Source: Streptomyces sp. A012304 | GTDB taxonomy: Bacteria; Actinomycetota; Actinomycetes; Streptomycetales; Streptomycetaceae | Length of the DNA stretch: 32,565 nucleotides | Reading direction: 5' to 3' | Assembly: GCF_026008495.1 (NCBI RefSeq) | Contig: NZ_BQUN01000106.1 | Coordinates: forward strand, 1 to 32,565 | Shown here: positions 7,210 to 16,165 of the stretch, one piece after another | Position numbering within the stretch: the stretch's first letter is position 1 | Layout: the number at the start of each line of letters is the position of its first letter | Program-made: the position numbers and the translations under genes | Notes under the pieces: generated by a model | What the model was told of the DNA's origin: nothing | Seen by the model: only the letters and a program-made list of their open reading frames with translations | Database searches by the model: none

Positions 7210-8331
7210 ATGACGCGAGGGGAAGGACGGGGCGGCGGCTCCGGCGCACCGCGCAGTGTGGACGTGGCCCGGCTGGCCGGTGTTTCGCAGAAGACGGTGT
7301 CCCGGGTCTTCAACAACGAGCCGTACGTCTCCGCCGACGTACGCAGGCGCGTCCTCGAAGCCGCCGAAGAACTCGGCTACCGGCTCAACAACGCCGCGCG
7401 CGCCCTGGCGTCCGGACGTTCCCGGTCCATCGGGGTCGTGACGTTGGGAACCGCGCTGTACGGGCCCGCCTCACTCCTTATGGGAGTCGAGCGCGCCGTC
7501 AGGGACACGGGATACACCCTGCGGGTGGTCAACACCATGGAGGGTGACCCCGCCGGAACCGGCGGGGCCGTCGACTCGCTCCTCGACCAGGGCGTGGACG
7601 GCATCGTCATCTCCGAGCCGATCGACGACGGGCAGGACGGAGAGCTCGCGACCCGTGTCGACATACCGGTCCTCGTGCTGGGCGCCCCACCATTGTCCGG
7701 GCCGAAGGCACTGGCCGCCGGGGTCGGCGCGGCCGCGATGGCACACGCCGCCACCCAGCACCTGCTGGACCTGGGGCACGAGACGGTCCATCACGTCTCC
7801 GGTCCGCAACGGTGGTTCGCCGCCCGGGACCGGGTGACGGGCTGGCAGTCCGCGCTCGCCGAGAACGGCAGGCCGGTGCCCGCTCCCATCGAGGGAGACT
7901 GGTCAGCGTCCTCCGGCTACGCGGCCGGCCGCGAACTGGCCGCTGTCGCAGAGATGACCGCGGTCTTCGCCGCCAACGACGACATGGCGATCGGCCTCAT
8001 CCGAGCGCTGACCGAGGCCGGCCGACGCGTGCCGGACGATGTCAGCGTCGTCGGCTTCGACGACATCCCCGTAGCGGCCTATGTGACGCCACCTCTCACC
8101 ACGGTGCGTCAGCCTTTCGACGTCGTGGCGCAAGAGGGAATCAAACGCCTCGTGCACCTCATCGAGAGTCCTCAGGCGGATCCCTTGCCCGCGAGTGATC
8201 CGCCGATCGACCTCGTGGTCCGTGCCTCGACAGCTCCCCCACCCACCCGGACGCCGACAGGGCACACCCGCCGTCGGCGCGGGGGCCCACACCATCCGGC
8301 CCCGGACACAGGCACCTCCATGCACGACTGA
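7210..8331 (+). CDS. LacI-family transcriptional regulator
   Basis: The 373-residue product has an N-terminal helix-turn-helix (SVDVARLAGVSQKTVSRVFN, about residues 16-35) followed by the hinge region (LNNAARALASGRS) and a periplasmic-binding-protein-like ligand domain: SIGVV near residue 75, GIVISEP near 135, FAANDDMAIGLIRALTEAG near 255, VVGFDDIPVAAYVTPPLTTV near 280. The ATG at 7210 has GGGAG seven bases upstream. The last 30 or so residues are a Pro/Arg/His-rich tail beyond the usual family end. The gene precedes a sugar ABC importer and two glycoside hydrolases on the same strand, so it probably represses them until a sugar derived from plant polysaccharide binds. Three palindromic sites overlap its own promoter. 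The ligand cannot be read from sequence. Confidence 0.93.
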   Translation: MTRGEGRGGGSGAPRSVDVARLAGVSQKTVSRVFNNEPYVSADVRRRVLEAAEELGYRLNNAARALASGRSRSIGVVTLGTALYGPASLLMGVERAVRDTGYTLRVVNTMEGDPAGTGGAVDSLLDQGVDGIVISEPIDDGQDGELATRVDIPVLVLGAPPLSGPKALAAGVGAAAMAHAATQHLLDLGHETVHHVSGPQRWFAARDRVTGWQSALAENGRPVPAPIEGDWSASSGYAAGRELAAVAEMTAVFAANDDMAIGLIRALTEAGRRVPDDVSVVGFDDIPVAAYVTPPLTTVRQPFDVVAQEGIKRLVHLIESPQADPLPASDPPIDLVVRASTAPPPTRTPTGHTRRRRGGPHHPAPDTGTSMHD

Positions 8332-8702
8332 CCAGCCCCGACGAAACCCTTCGCCGCCCGGCACGGGATCGCAAGGCGAGCCGCCGCAGATCCCCTGCCC
8401 CACCGTCCGCGCCCAAACGGCGTCCCCCAGTGCGTGGAAACCCCGTCGCACGGCAGACGCGTCCCCTCTCCCCTCACAGCGCGGCCGATACGCGGGTTCG
8501 CCGCAGAAGTTCCCCGTCCCGTCCCCTTCCCCCGGCGGTCTCCTTCCCTCTCGACAGGGACGTCCCCCGAGGGCAGGGCACTGGGACGCTCATCCGGCCA
8601 GGGCCATCTCTGTGCCCCTTGCCGGCTCACTCGAGCCCTCCCTCTCGTTCCGCACGCCTCAACCGGGCGCGCCTCCACCCTTGCCACCGGCGGGAGTCCA
8701 CC
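8332..8702 (+). other. Intergenic leader between the regulator and the ABC importer
   Basis: These 371 bases contain no credible gene; the frames that cross them are extensions of the binding-protein frame or antisense. A promoter for the importer operon is expected here, but no -35/-10 pair is good enough to call. The 12-bp palindrome found upstream of the regulator gene was not found here. A GGGAG ribosome site at 8692-8696 serves the ATG at 8703. Confidence 0.5.
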
Positions 8703-10082
8703 ATGTCCACATCCAGCCCTTCACCCATGAGCCGTCGGCTCTTCCTCGCCACCACGGGGGCCCTGTCCCTCGGCGCCGCCCTCACCGCCTGCGGCGGCGG
8801 TGACTCCGGCGGCGCGTCCGGCGCCGCGGAGCCGGTCAGCCAGGCCGACATCGACAAGGCGATGAAGACGCCGACCCAGCTGACGTTCTGGACCTGGGTC
8901 CCCGACATCGACCAAGAGGTCGCGCTCTTCGAGAAGAAGTACCCCGCGATCAAGGTCAAGGTCGTCAACGCCGGTCAGGGCGTTGCCCACTACACCAAGC
9001 TGCGCACGGCTCTGAAGGCCGGCACCGGCGCTCCGGACCTCGCGCAGATCGAGTACCAGGCGATCCCCACCTTCACGATCACCAGCAGTCTGCTGAACCT
9101 GGCACCGTACGGCGCCTCGGCGCTCAGGGAGCGGTTCGTGGACTGGACGTGGGGTCAGGTCAGCGGTCCTGACGGTGAGGTCTGGGCCATACCGCAGGAC
9201 ACCGGCCCGATGGGCATGCTGTACCGCAAGGACATCTTCGACAAGCACGGCATCCAAGTGCCCGCGACCTGGGACGAGTTCGCGGCGGCGGCGCGCAAGC
9301 TCCACCAGGCTGACCCCGACGTCTACCTGACCAACCTCGCGGCGAACGAGCCCGCCGCCTGGCACGGTCTGCTGTGGCAGGCGGGCGCCGAACCGTATGC
9401 GACTTCGGGCAAGAGCACCCTCTCCATCAGTGTCGACGACGCCGTCTCCAAGAAGCTGGGCACGTACTGGGGTGGGCTCGCGAAGGAAGGCGTCATCAGC
9501 ACCGACCCGGACTTCACCGACGGCTGGTACGCCGGGTTCAACAAGGGCAAGTACGCCACCTGGCTGACCGCCGCTTGGGGACCGGCCTTCCTCTCCGGCT
9601 CCGCCAAGTCCACCACCGGCAGGTGGCGGGCGGCCCCGCTACCGCAGTGGGACGCCGCCAAGCCGGTCTCGGGCAACTGGGGCGGCTCCACGACCGCGGT
9701 CATCAAGTCCACCAAGAACGCCATCGCCGCGGCGCAGTTCGCCCAGTTCCTCAACAGCGACCCGGCCAGCACGAAGATGTTCGCCACCAAACAGCTCTTC
9801 TTCCCGGCCACCAAGTCCCTGCTCTCGGACGCCGAGTTCACCGGCGACACCCCCTCCTTCTACGGCGGCCAGAAGGTCAACCAGGTTTTCGCCGACATCA
9901 GCTCCACGGTCCCCACCTCGTTCCAGTGGCCCCCGTTCCTCGACCAGGCGGCCACCGACTGGACGGAGACCGTCGGCAAGTCCCTCGCGGACCGGTCCGA
10001 CACGAACGCCGCCCTCGACACCTGGCAGTCACGGCTGACCACGTACGCCAAGGGCCAGGGCTTCACCGTCAAGGGGAGCTGA
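8703..10082 (+). CDS. Sugar ABC transporter substrate-binding lipoprotein
   Basis: The 459-residue product starts with a lipoprotein signal with a twin-arginine-like n-region (SRRLFLATTGALSLGAALTA, then C), so the mature protein is probably attached by lipid at the Cys in LTAC, about residue 30. The rest is an extracellular solute-binding protein of the family 1 type: LTFWTWVPDIDQEVALFEKK near residue 60, then YTKLRTALKAGTGAPDLAQI, an interior with WAIPQDTGPMGMLYRKDIFD, and a W-rich C-terminal half. It captures an oligosaccharide at the cell surface and hands it to the two permeases encoded directly downstream; the next gene begins one base after this stop. The ligand is inferred from neighbours (galactoside or arabinoside oligomers). 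The ATG at 8703 was chosen over an upstream in-frame start because it is preceded by a good ribosome site and begins the signal peptide. Confidence 0.92.
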   Translation: MSTSSPSPMSRRLFLATTGALSLGAALTACGGGDSGGASGAAEPVSQADIDKAMKTPTQLTFWTWVPDIDQEVALFEKKYPAIKVKVVNAGQGVAHYTKLRTALKAGTGAPDLAQIEYQAIPTFTITSSLLNLAPYGASALRERFVDWTWGQVSGPDGEVWAIPQDTGPMGMLYRKDIFDKHGIQVPATWDEFAAAARKLHQADPDVYLTNLAANEPAAWHGLLWQAGAEPYATSGKSTLSISVDDAVSKKLGTYWGGLAKEGVISTDPDFTDGWYAGFNKGKYATWLTAAWGPAFLSGSAKSTTGRWRAAPLPQWDAAKPVSGNWGGSTTAVIKSTKNAIAAAQFAQFLNSDPASTKMFATKQLFFPATKSLLSDAEFTGDTPSFYGGQKVNQVFADISSTVPTSFQWPPFLDQAATDWTETVGKSLADRSDTNAALDTWQSRLTTYAKGQGFTVKGS

Positions 10083-10083
10083 G

Positions 10084-10962
10084 ATGGCCGCCGTACGCCG
10101 GCAGCGGTCTGCGGGGCCGCTGTTCGTCGCCCCGTTCCTGATGCTGTTCCTCCTGCTCTTCCTCGCCCCGCTCGGCTACGCCGCCTACCTCAGCCTCTTC
10201 CAGGAACGCCTGATCGGCGGCACCGTCTTCGTCGGCCTCGACAACTACGTCCAGGCCCTCGGGGACTCCCAACTCCTGCACGGCATCGGCCGCGTGGCCC
10301 TGTTCTTCGTCATCCAGGTCCCGGGGATGCTGCTGCTCGCGCTGCTGTTCGCCCTCGCGCTCGACAGCGGGCTGCTGCGGCTGGCCCGCGTGATCCGGCT
10401 GGGCATCTTCGTGCCGTACGCGGTGCCCAGCGTGGTCGCCGCGCTCATGTGGGGCTATCTGTACGGCCCGGACTTCGGCCCGTTCGCCCAGCTGAGCCGG
10501 AACCTGGACCTGCCGGTCCCCCGCTTCCTCAGCGACGGCTGGATGCTCGGCAGCCTGGCCAACATCGTGACCTGGGAGTTCGTGGGCTACAACATGATCA
10601 TCCTGTACGCCGCCCTGCGCACGATCCCGACGGAGCTGTACGAGGCCGCCGCGATGGACGGGGCCGGCGCCTGGCGGATCGCCTGGTCGGTCAAACTGCC
10701 CGCGCTCCGGCCGGCGTTGATGCTCACGCTGCTCTTCTCCGTGATCGGCAGCTTCCAGCTCTTCAACGAGCCGAGCCTGCTGATGAAGATCGCCCCGGAC
10801 GTCATCAGCAGCTCCTACACCGCCAACCTCTACGCCTACTCCCTCGCCTTCACCGGCCAACAGGTCAACTACGCGGCCACGGTCTCGTTCCTCCTCGGCC
10901 TGCTCATCGTGATCGTCTCCTACGGCGTCCTGCTCACCGCGAACCGCAGGAGGACGCCGTGA
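10084..10962 (+). CDS. Sugar ABC transporter permease, MalF-like
   Basis: The 292-residue inner-membrane protein has about six hydrophobic segments: LFVAPFLMLFLLLFLAPLGY at residues 12-31, then segments near 75-95, 105-125, 160-180, 215-235 and 265-285. The cytoplasmic EAA loop that docks the ATPase is clear (ELYEAAAMDGAGAWRIAWSV, then KLPALRPAL, about residues 181-210). The start follows the binding-protein stop by one base and has AAGGGGAG upstream. Its stop overlaps the GTG of the second permease. It forms one half of the membrane channel. No ATPase is encoded nearby; in Streptomyces such importers usually share the MsiK ATPase (established for several sugar systems), which is assumed here. 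Confidence 0.93.
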   Translation: MAAVRRQRSAGPLFVAPFLMLFLLLFLAPLGYAAYLSLFQERLIGGTVFVGLDNYVQALGDSQLLHGIGRVALFFVIQVPGMLLLALLFALALDSGLLRLARVIRLGIFVPYAVPSVVAALMWGYLYGPDFGPFAQLSRNLDLPVPRFLSDGWMLGSLANIVTWEFVGYNMIILYAALRTIPTELYEAAAMDGAGAWRIAWSVKLPALRPALMLTLLFSVIGSFQLFNEPSLLMKIAPDVISSSYTANLYAYSLAFTGQQVNYAATVSFLLGLLIVIVSYGVLLTANRRRTP

Positions 10963-11888
10963 CCACCACCACTCCCCCTCCCGTCGTCGCGGCGACGGCG
11001 CAGGACTCCCCGCGCCCAGCCCACCCGGCACGACGCAAGGCCCGTCGCAGCACCCCGCTCACCATCGCCATGCTGGCGGCCCTGGCCTACTTCCTCCTCC
11101 CTCTGTCCTGGCTGCTCATCGCCTCGACCAAGAGCACCCAGGACCTGTTCAACAGCTTCGGCCTGTGGTTCTCGGACACCCCGCAACTGCTGGCGAACAT
11201 CAAGCAGACCCTCACCCAGGACGACGGCGTCTTCGTGCGCTGGCTGCTCAACACCGTGCTGTACGCCGGGGTCAGCGCGGTCGGCGCCGCGCTGCTCGCG
11301 GCCGCCGGCGGATACGGCTTCGCCAAGTTCCGCTTCCGCGGCGACCGCCTCGCCTTCAACCTGGTCCTCGGCGCCGTCATGGTGCCGGCCACCGCGCTGG
11401 CGATCCCGACCTATCTGCTCTCCGCGAAGGCGGGCCTGGTCAACACCCCGTGGGCCGTCATCCTGCCCTCCCTCGTCAACCCGTTCGGCCTCTACCTGAT
11501 GCGCATCTACGCGGCCGACGCCATCCCGGACAGTCTGCTGGAGGCCGCCCGCATCGACGGTGCGGGCGAGACGAAGATCTTCTTCCGGATCGCCCTGCGG
11601 CTGCTGGCGCCGGGCCTGGTGACGGTCCTGCTGTTCACCCTGGTGGCGACCTGGAACAACTACTTCCTGCCGCTGATCATGCTCAACGACACCAGCCTCT
11701 ATCCGATCACGGTCGGCCTGTCCTCCTGGGCCGCGCAGGCCCAGAACGGCGGAGGTGGCGCCAACAGCGACATGCTCGCGCTCGTCGTCACCGGCTCGAC
11801 GCTCTCCATCGTGCCCCTCGTCGTGGCCTTCCTCCTGCTCCAGCGCTACTGGCAGAGCGGCCTGGCCGCCGGCGGCGTCAAGCAGTAG
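10959..11888 (+). CDS. Sugar ABC transporter permease, MalG-like
   Basis: This 309-residue membrane protein starts at a GTG that overlaps the previous stop by four bases, so the two permeases are translationally coupled; an AGGAGG-like site lies just upstream. An N-terminal cytoplasmic tail rich in Thr, Pro and Arg (about 35 residues) precedes the first membrane segment (TIAMLAALAYFLLPLSWLLI). The EAA loop is SLLEAARIDGAGETKIFFRI, then ALRLLAPGL, about residues 195-225. The phrase NPFGLYLMRIYAADAIP just before it is typical of the CUT1 carbohydrate-uptake family. It completes the importer with the MalF-like partner. Confidence 0.93.
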   Translation: MTTTTPPPVVAATAQDSPRPAHPARRKARRSTPLTIAMLAALAYFLLPLSWLLIASTKSTQDLFNSFGLWFSDTPQLLANIKQTLTQDDGVFVRWLLNTVLYAGVSAVGAALLAAAGGYGFAKFRFRGDRLAFNLVLGAVMVPATALAIPTYLLSAKAGLVNTPWAVILPSLVNPFGLYLMRIYAADAIPDSLLEAARIDGAGETKIFFRIALRLLAPGLVTVLLFTLVATWNNYFLPLIMLNDTSLYPITVGLSSWAAQAQNGGGGANSDMLALVVTGSTLSIVPLVVAFLLLQRYWQSGLAAGGVKQ

Positions 11889-11923
11889 CCCGACCCTCTC
11901 CCCCTTCTTCGGAGGTTTCCTTC

Positions 11924-14074
11924 ATGGCGGCTCTGCCTGCCCGCGTTCTGTTCGGTGCCGCGTACTACCACGAGTACACGCCCGCCTACGACCCTGACCT
12001 GCGGTCCGACGAACGCCTCAAGACCGACCTCGACCTGATGGCCGAGGCGAACTTCACCGTCATCCGGGTGGGCGAGTCGGTCTGGTCGACCTGGGAGCCG
12101 CAGAACGGGACGTTCGACCTCGACTGGCTCCAGCCGGTGTTGGACGGCGCCCACGAACGCGGCATCGCCGTCATCCTCGGCACCCCGACGTATGCCGTGC
12201 CGCCCTGGCTGGCCCGTCAGTACCCGGAGATCACGGGCGAGCGGCGCACCGGTGAACGCATCGGCTGGGGCGCCCGCCAGGAGGTCGACTTCACCCATCC
12301 CGCGTTCCGGTTCCACGCCGAGCGGGTCATCCGCAGGATCGCGGAACGGTACGCCGACCACCCGGCGGTCGTCGGCTGGCAGGTGGACAACGAACCGGGC
12401 CTGCATCTCTTCCACAACCACGGCGTCTTCCAGCGCTTCGTCGACCACCTGCGTGAGAAGTACGTCGACGTCGAGACGCTCAACGAGGAGTGGGGCCTGG
12501 TCTACTGGTCGCACCGCCTGTCCACCTGGGCCGACCTGTGGACCCCGGACGGCAACGAACAACCCCAGTACGACGTCGCCTGGCGGGAGTTCCAGGCCCA
12601 CCAGGTCACCGAGTTCATCGGCTGGCAGGCCGACATCATCCGCGAGTACGCCTCCCCCGAGCAGTTCGTCACGACGTGCATCTCCTACACCCGCCAGGGC
12701 GTGGAGGACGACGAGATGACCGACCGTCTCGACATCGCCTCCGGCAACCCCTACTACGACATGCAGGACGGGTTGCTGCTGCCCGACCCCACGCCCGAGG
12801 AGCATGAGCAGGTCTGGAAGACCACCGGCGTGTGGTCGATGTACCAGACCGCCGACTGGATGTTCTCCTCCCGGCAAGCGCCCTTCCTGGTCACCGAGAC
12901 CAACGCGAACTCCATCGGCTTCGCCTGGGACAACCGCCCGGGGTACGACGGCCAGTGGCGTCAGGCGGCCTGGGCGCATGTCGCACGCGGTGCCCGGATG
13001 ATCGAGTACTGGCAGTGGCAGACGCTGCGCTTCGGCGCGGAGACCTACTGGGGCGGTGTCCTGCCGCACAGCGGGCAGCCGGGGCGCACCTACGCCGAAC
13101 TTGCGCGTCTGGGTGCGGAGTTCGGCAAGGCGGGCCCGCTCGTCGCCGGGCTCGAACCGGACGCCGACATCACCCTGGTCCACTCGACGCCGAGCAAGTG
13201 GCTCATGCAGAAGTACCCACCGCTGGCCAGGCCGGACGGCGAACCCGACCCGGCCGCCTACCACCGCATCGTCGACCCCTTCTACCGCGGCGCCTTCGAC
13301 GCCGGCCGCCAGGTCCGCATCGTCCACGCCCGCCAACTGCACGACCCGAGCGGACAGCGCGAGGGACTCACGCCCCTCGAAGCCGCCTCCCGCCATCCCG
13401 TCCTCGTCGTGCCGGCGCTGTATCTCGCCGCGGACTCGACCCTCGACTGGCTGGCCGACTACGCGCAGGTGGGCGGCCACTTGGTCCTCGGCCCGCGCAC
13501 CGGATACGCCGACCAGGAGGCCAGGGCCCGGCACGAACCGGCACCGGGACGCCTGGCGGCAGCGGCGGGAGTCAGTTATGACGAGTTCAGCAACCTCACG
13601 CACGACGTGCCCGTCCGCGCGGTGGCCGGCGGCCCGCTCGAATCGGCCGCGGACACGACCGCCACGCGCTGGATCGAATGCCTCACGGTCTCCGACGCCG
13701 AGGTGATGGCCACCTACGACCACCCCCACTTCGGACGCTGGCCCGCCCTCACCACCCGCCGTCACGGCGCCGGCCGCATCACCTGCGTGGGCACCGTACC
13801 CGGCCGCGAACTCGCCCGGGCCCTCGCCGCCTGGCTGGCCCCTGCCCCACGCAGCGGCTGGCAGGACCTGCCCGCGTCCGTCACCGCGACGACCGGCACC
13901 TCCCCCGACGGACGCCACGTCCACGTCGTGCACAACTGGAGCTGGGAGCCCGCCACCGTGCCGGCCCCGACGGATCTCATCGACCTCCTGGACGACCGAC
14001 ACGCACCGGCCGGCACCGCGCTGGAGCTGGGCCCGTGGGACGTACGCGTGCTCGTGGCCGACCACATCGCCTGA
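11924..14074 (+). CDS. Intracellular GH42 beta-galactosidase
   Basis: The 716-residue protein has the GH42 opening LFGAAYYHEYTPAYDPDLRS and a TIM barrel in which the acid/base Glu is E157 in QVDNEPGLH and the nucleophile Glu is E325 in LVTETNANSIGF. The later part (from about residue 420) matches the GH42 trimerisation domain and the C-terminal beta-sandwich (HVVHNWSWEPATVPAP). It has no signal peptide, so it acts in the cytoplasm on imported galacto-oligosaccharides, cleaving beta-galactosides such as those from galactan or arabinogalactan. The ATG at 11924 has GGAGG eight bases upstream. It lies 35 bases after the permease gene and is probably in the same operon. Specificity within the family (beta-1,3, 1,4 or 1,6, or alpha-L-arabinopyranoside) cannot be decided here. 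Confidence 0.92.
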   Translation: MAALPARVLFGAAYYHEYTPAYDPDLRSDERLKTDLDLMAEANFTVIRVGESVWSTWEPQNGTFDLDWLQPVLDGAHERGIAVILGTPTYAVPPWLARQYPEITGERRTGERIGWGARQEVDFTHPAFRFHAERVIRRIAERYADHPAVVGWQVDNEPGLHLFHNHGVFQRFVDHLREKYVDVETLNEEWGLVYWSHRLSTWADLWTPDGNEQPQYDVAWREFQAHQVTEFIGWQADIIREYASPEQFVTTCISYTRQGVEDDEMTDRLDIASGNPYYDMQDGLLLPDPTPEEHEQVWKTTGVWSMYQTADWMFSSRQAPFLVTETNANSIGFAWDNRPGYDGQWRQAAWAHVARGARMIEYWQWQTLRFGAETYWGGVLPHSGQPGRTYAELARLGAEFGKAGPLVAGLEPDADITLVHSTPSKWLMQKYPPLARPDGEPDPAAYHRIVDPFYRGAFDAGRQVRIVHARQLHDPSGQREGLTPLEAASRHPVLVVPALYLAADSTLDWLADYAQVGGHLVLGPRTGYADQEARARHEPAPGRLAAAAGVSYDEFSNLTHDVPVRAVAGGPLESAADTTATRWIECLTVSDAEVMATYDHPHFGRWPALTTRRHGAGRITCVGTVPGRELARALAAWLAPAPRSGWQDLPASVTATTGTSPDGRHVHVVHNWSWEPATVPAPTDLIDLLDDRHAPAGTALELGPWDVRVLVADHIA

Positions 14075-14137
14075 CATCCCATCACCCGCAACCGAGGAAC
14101 CCGGGCATCACCACGGTCATCCCGAGAAGGAGCAACC

Positions 14138-15943
14138 ATGCACAGAAGACGGTTGGCGAAGGGTCTGGGAGCCTTCGCCGCGGTGTCGGCCATGCTGGCC
14201 ATACCCGCGTCCGGAGCGCAGGCGTACAACCCGACGGGCGGAACCCTGTACCAGCTCGGCAGTGAACCGTGTCTGAAGGGACGCGGCAACTGCGCGGTCT
14301 ACCCCAAGTCGGCGCAGCTGCCGAGCGGACGTCTGGTCGCGGCGTTCGAGAGGTCCACCGTCGTCTCGGCGACGGGAAGCGCCGACCGGCAGACCCTCCC
14401 GGTCTACCGGAGCGACGACGACGGCACCTCATGGCAGCCGCTGTCCGAGGTCAGGGCGCCCGCGTACATCTCCGACGACCCCCGGTACGCGCGGTACACC
14501 AGCAACTGGACCAACCCGTACCTCTATGTCCTGCCCCAGGACGTCGGAGACCTGAGGCAAGGCACCCTGCTCCTGGCGACCGTGGTGTCGGGGGACGACG
14601 AGTACTACCGGGAGCACAAGGCGGCCGACCCGAACTGGACGCCCACCAACGACGGCGACCGCAGGGACTTGGCGATCGCCCTGTACTCCAGCGCCGACGA
14701 AGGCGCGACATGGAACATCCTCAACATCGTCGCCACCGGAGGCTGGCAGGGTGGCAGCGCCGGAGCGGTCGGGCAGAACATCGCGAACGCCAACACGAAC
14801 AGGCAGGTCGACCCGCTCTGGGAGCCCTACCTGATGGTCCACAGAGGCCAGCTCGTCTGTTACTACTCCGACGAGAACGACTACATCGGCTTCAACGCGA
14901 CCACCGGCGTCCCGACCCTCGACCCGGCCAACGACACCGCCCCGGACTCGCAAGGCCAGATCCTCGTGCACAAGACCTGGGACGGCCGCAGCGCGAACTG
15001 GAGCTCTCCCGTCGTCGACATCGCCGGCCTGACCCAGGACATGGGCGGTGGGAAGACCGAGATCGGCGGCGGCCGGCCGGGCATGACGAACGTCGTCCGC
15101 ACGACCGACGGCAAGTGGATGATCACTTACGAGTACTGGGGCGGCGGAGCCAACACCAGATACCGGATCGCCGACGACCCGCTCAGGTTCTTCACCGGTT
15201 CGGCCACCGGCACGGGGGTCAACTCACTGCCGGTCGACACCGGTTCGCGGACGCTGTCGATGAACGGCAGCCCGGTGATCATCAGGCTGCCCGGTGGCCG
15301 CCTGGTCTACAACGCCGCGGGCAGCGGCAACGTCTGGGTCAACGAATCCGGACGCAGCGACGGCACCTGGAAGGAGTACCAGACCACCTCCCAGGCCGGC
15401 TACAGCCGCAGCCTCCAGTACGTCGAGGGAACGGGCCGCATCTCGATCCTCAACAACCAGGGCACCTCGACGCTCAGATTCGCCGAGGTCGATCTCGGCG
15501 ACACCGAGGGTGCCTACTACCAGTTGGTGAATCGCAGAACGAACCAGGTGATCGGTACTGGGAACAGGACCAACGACGCCAACATCGGCAACGGCGACGT
15601 TCCCGACGTCCGGCTGGAGGCCCCCGGCTCGGCGGCGAACCCGGACACCCAGTTCTGGCACCTGACGACGGAACCGAACGGTGGCGTCACGCTGCTGAAC
15701 AAGGCGGGCGGACGCGCGGCGGCCATCTGGACGGGGAACGCGACGGTCGGTCAGAGGATCGGGCAGTGGGTCGACAACAGCAGCACCGGCAGCTGGAACC
15801 TCGTCAGGACCAGTGACGGCTTCTACCGGCTCCAGTCCGTCAGGAACACCAGCCTGTATCTGACGGGCGCGACCGCCGGAGCGCCACTCACCCTGCAGAA
15901 CTCGGTGTCGGACGGCTCGCAGGACTGGGAGCTGGTCCGGTGA
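14138..15943 (+). CDS. Secreted sialidase-fold hydrolase (GH93-like) with C-terminal ricin-type domain
   Basis: The 601-residue product has a signal peptide (MHRRRLAKGLGAFAAVSAML, then AIPASGAQA, cleavage near residue 29). Residues about 30-450 form a propeller with Asp-box-like turns (SDDDGTSW, SADEGATW) and the phrase WEPYLMVHRGQLVCYYSDEN, which recalls GH93 exo-arabinanases (from memory). It lacks the FRIP motif of true sialidases. Residues about 465-601 are a beta-trefoil-like carbohydrate-binding module (YYQLVNRRTNQVIGT, FWHLT, GSWNLV, LQSV, QDWELV) of the RICIN type. An extracellular exo-arabinanase or related glycosidase is the best inference given the GH42 enzyme, importer and pectate lyase around it. 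The ATG has AAGGAG about six bases upstream; the gene is 63 bases after the GH42 gene and followed by a strong terminator. Confidence 0.8.
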   Translation: MHRRRLAKGLGAFAAVSAMLAIPASGAQAYNPTGGTLYQLGSEPCLKGRGNCAVYPKSAQLPSGRLVAAFERSTVVSATGSADRQTLPVYRSDDDGTSWQPLSEVRAPAYISDDPRYARYTSNWTNPYLYVLPQDVGDLRQGTLLLATVVSGDDEYYREHKAADPNWTPTNDGDRRDLAIALYSSADEGATWNILNIVATGGWQGGSAGAVGQNIANANTNRQVDPLWEPYLMVHRGQLVCYYSDENDYIGFNATTGVPTLDPANDTAPDSQGQILVHKTWDGRSANWSSPVVDIAGLTQDMGGGKTEIGGGRPGMTNVVRTTDGKWMITYEYWGGGANTRYRIADDPLRFFTGSATGTGVNSLPVDTGSRTLSMNGSPVIIRLPGGRLVYNAAGSGNVWVNESGRSDGTWKEYQTTSQAGYSRSLQYVEGTGRISILNNQGTSTLRFAEVDLGDTEGAYYQLVNRRTNQVIGTGNRTNDANIGNGDVPDVRLEAPGSAANPDTQFWHLTTEPNGGVTLLNKAGGRAAAIWTGNATVGQRIGQWVDNSSTGSWNLVRTSDGFYRLQSVRNTSLYLTGATAGAPLTLQNSVSDGSQDWELVR

Positions 15944-15976
15944 CCCTGGTGCCACCCGGAGCCTGACGAGGCCGAT

Positions 15977-16017
15977 GCGGTGGACCCGATCGCCTCGAGC
16001 GCGATCGGGTCCACCGC
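15977..16017. terminator. Bidirectional terminator with a perfect 17-bp stem
   Basis: GCGGTGGACCCGATCGC at 15977-15993 pairs perfectly with its reverse complement at 16001-16017 over the 7-base loop CTCGAGC. It sits between the convergent hydrolase gene (stop at 15943) and the VOC gene (stop at 16166) and can serve both directions. It closes the utilisation operon. Confidence 0.88.
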
Positions 16018-16165
16018 CATGCACCGGTTCGGCGACACGACCTGGCGACGCGGTCAGGCCGCCGACCCTGCCGGCACTCCGACTTCCTTGCTTACGGCGG
16101 GAGTGACCTCGTTCGCGAGGAGCTCGATGGACTCGTGGACCATCCGCGATGGCATGCCAGGGCCG

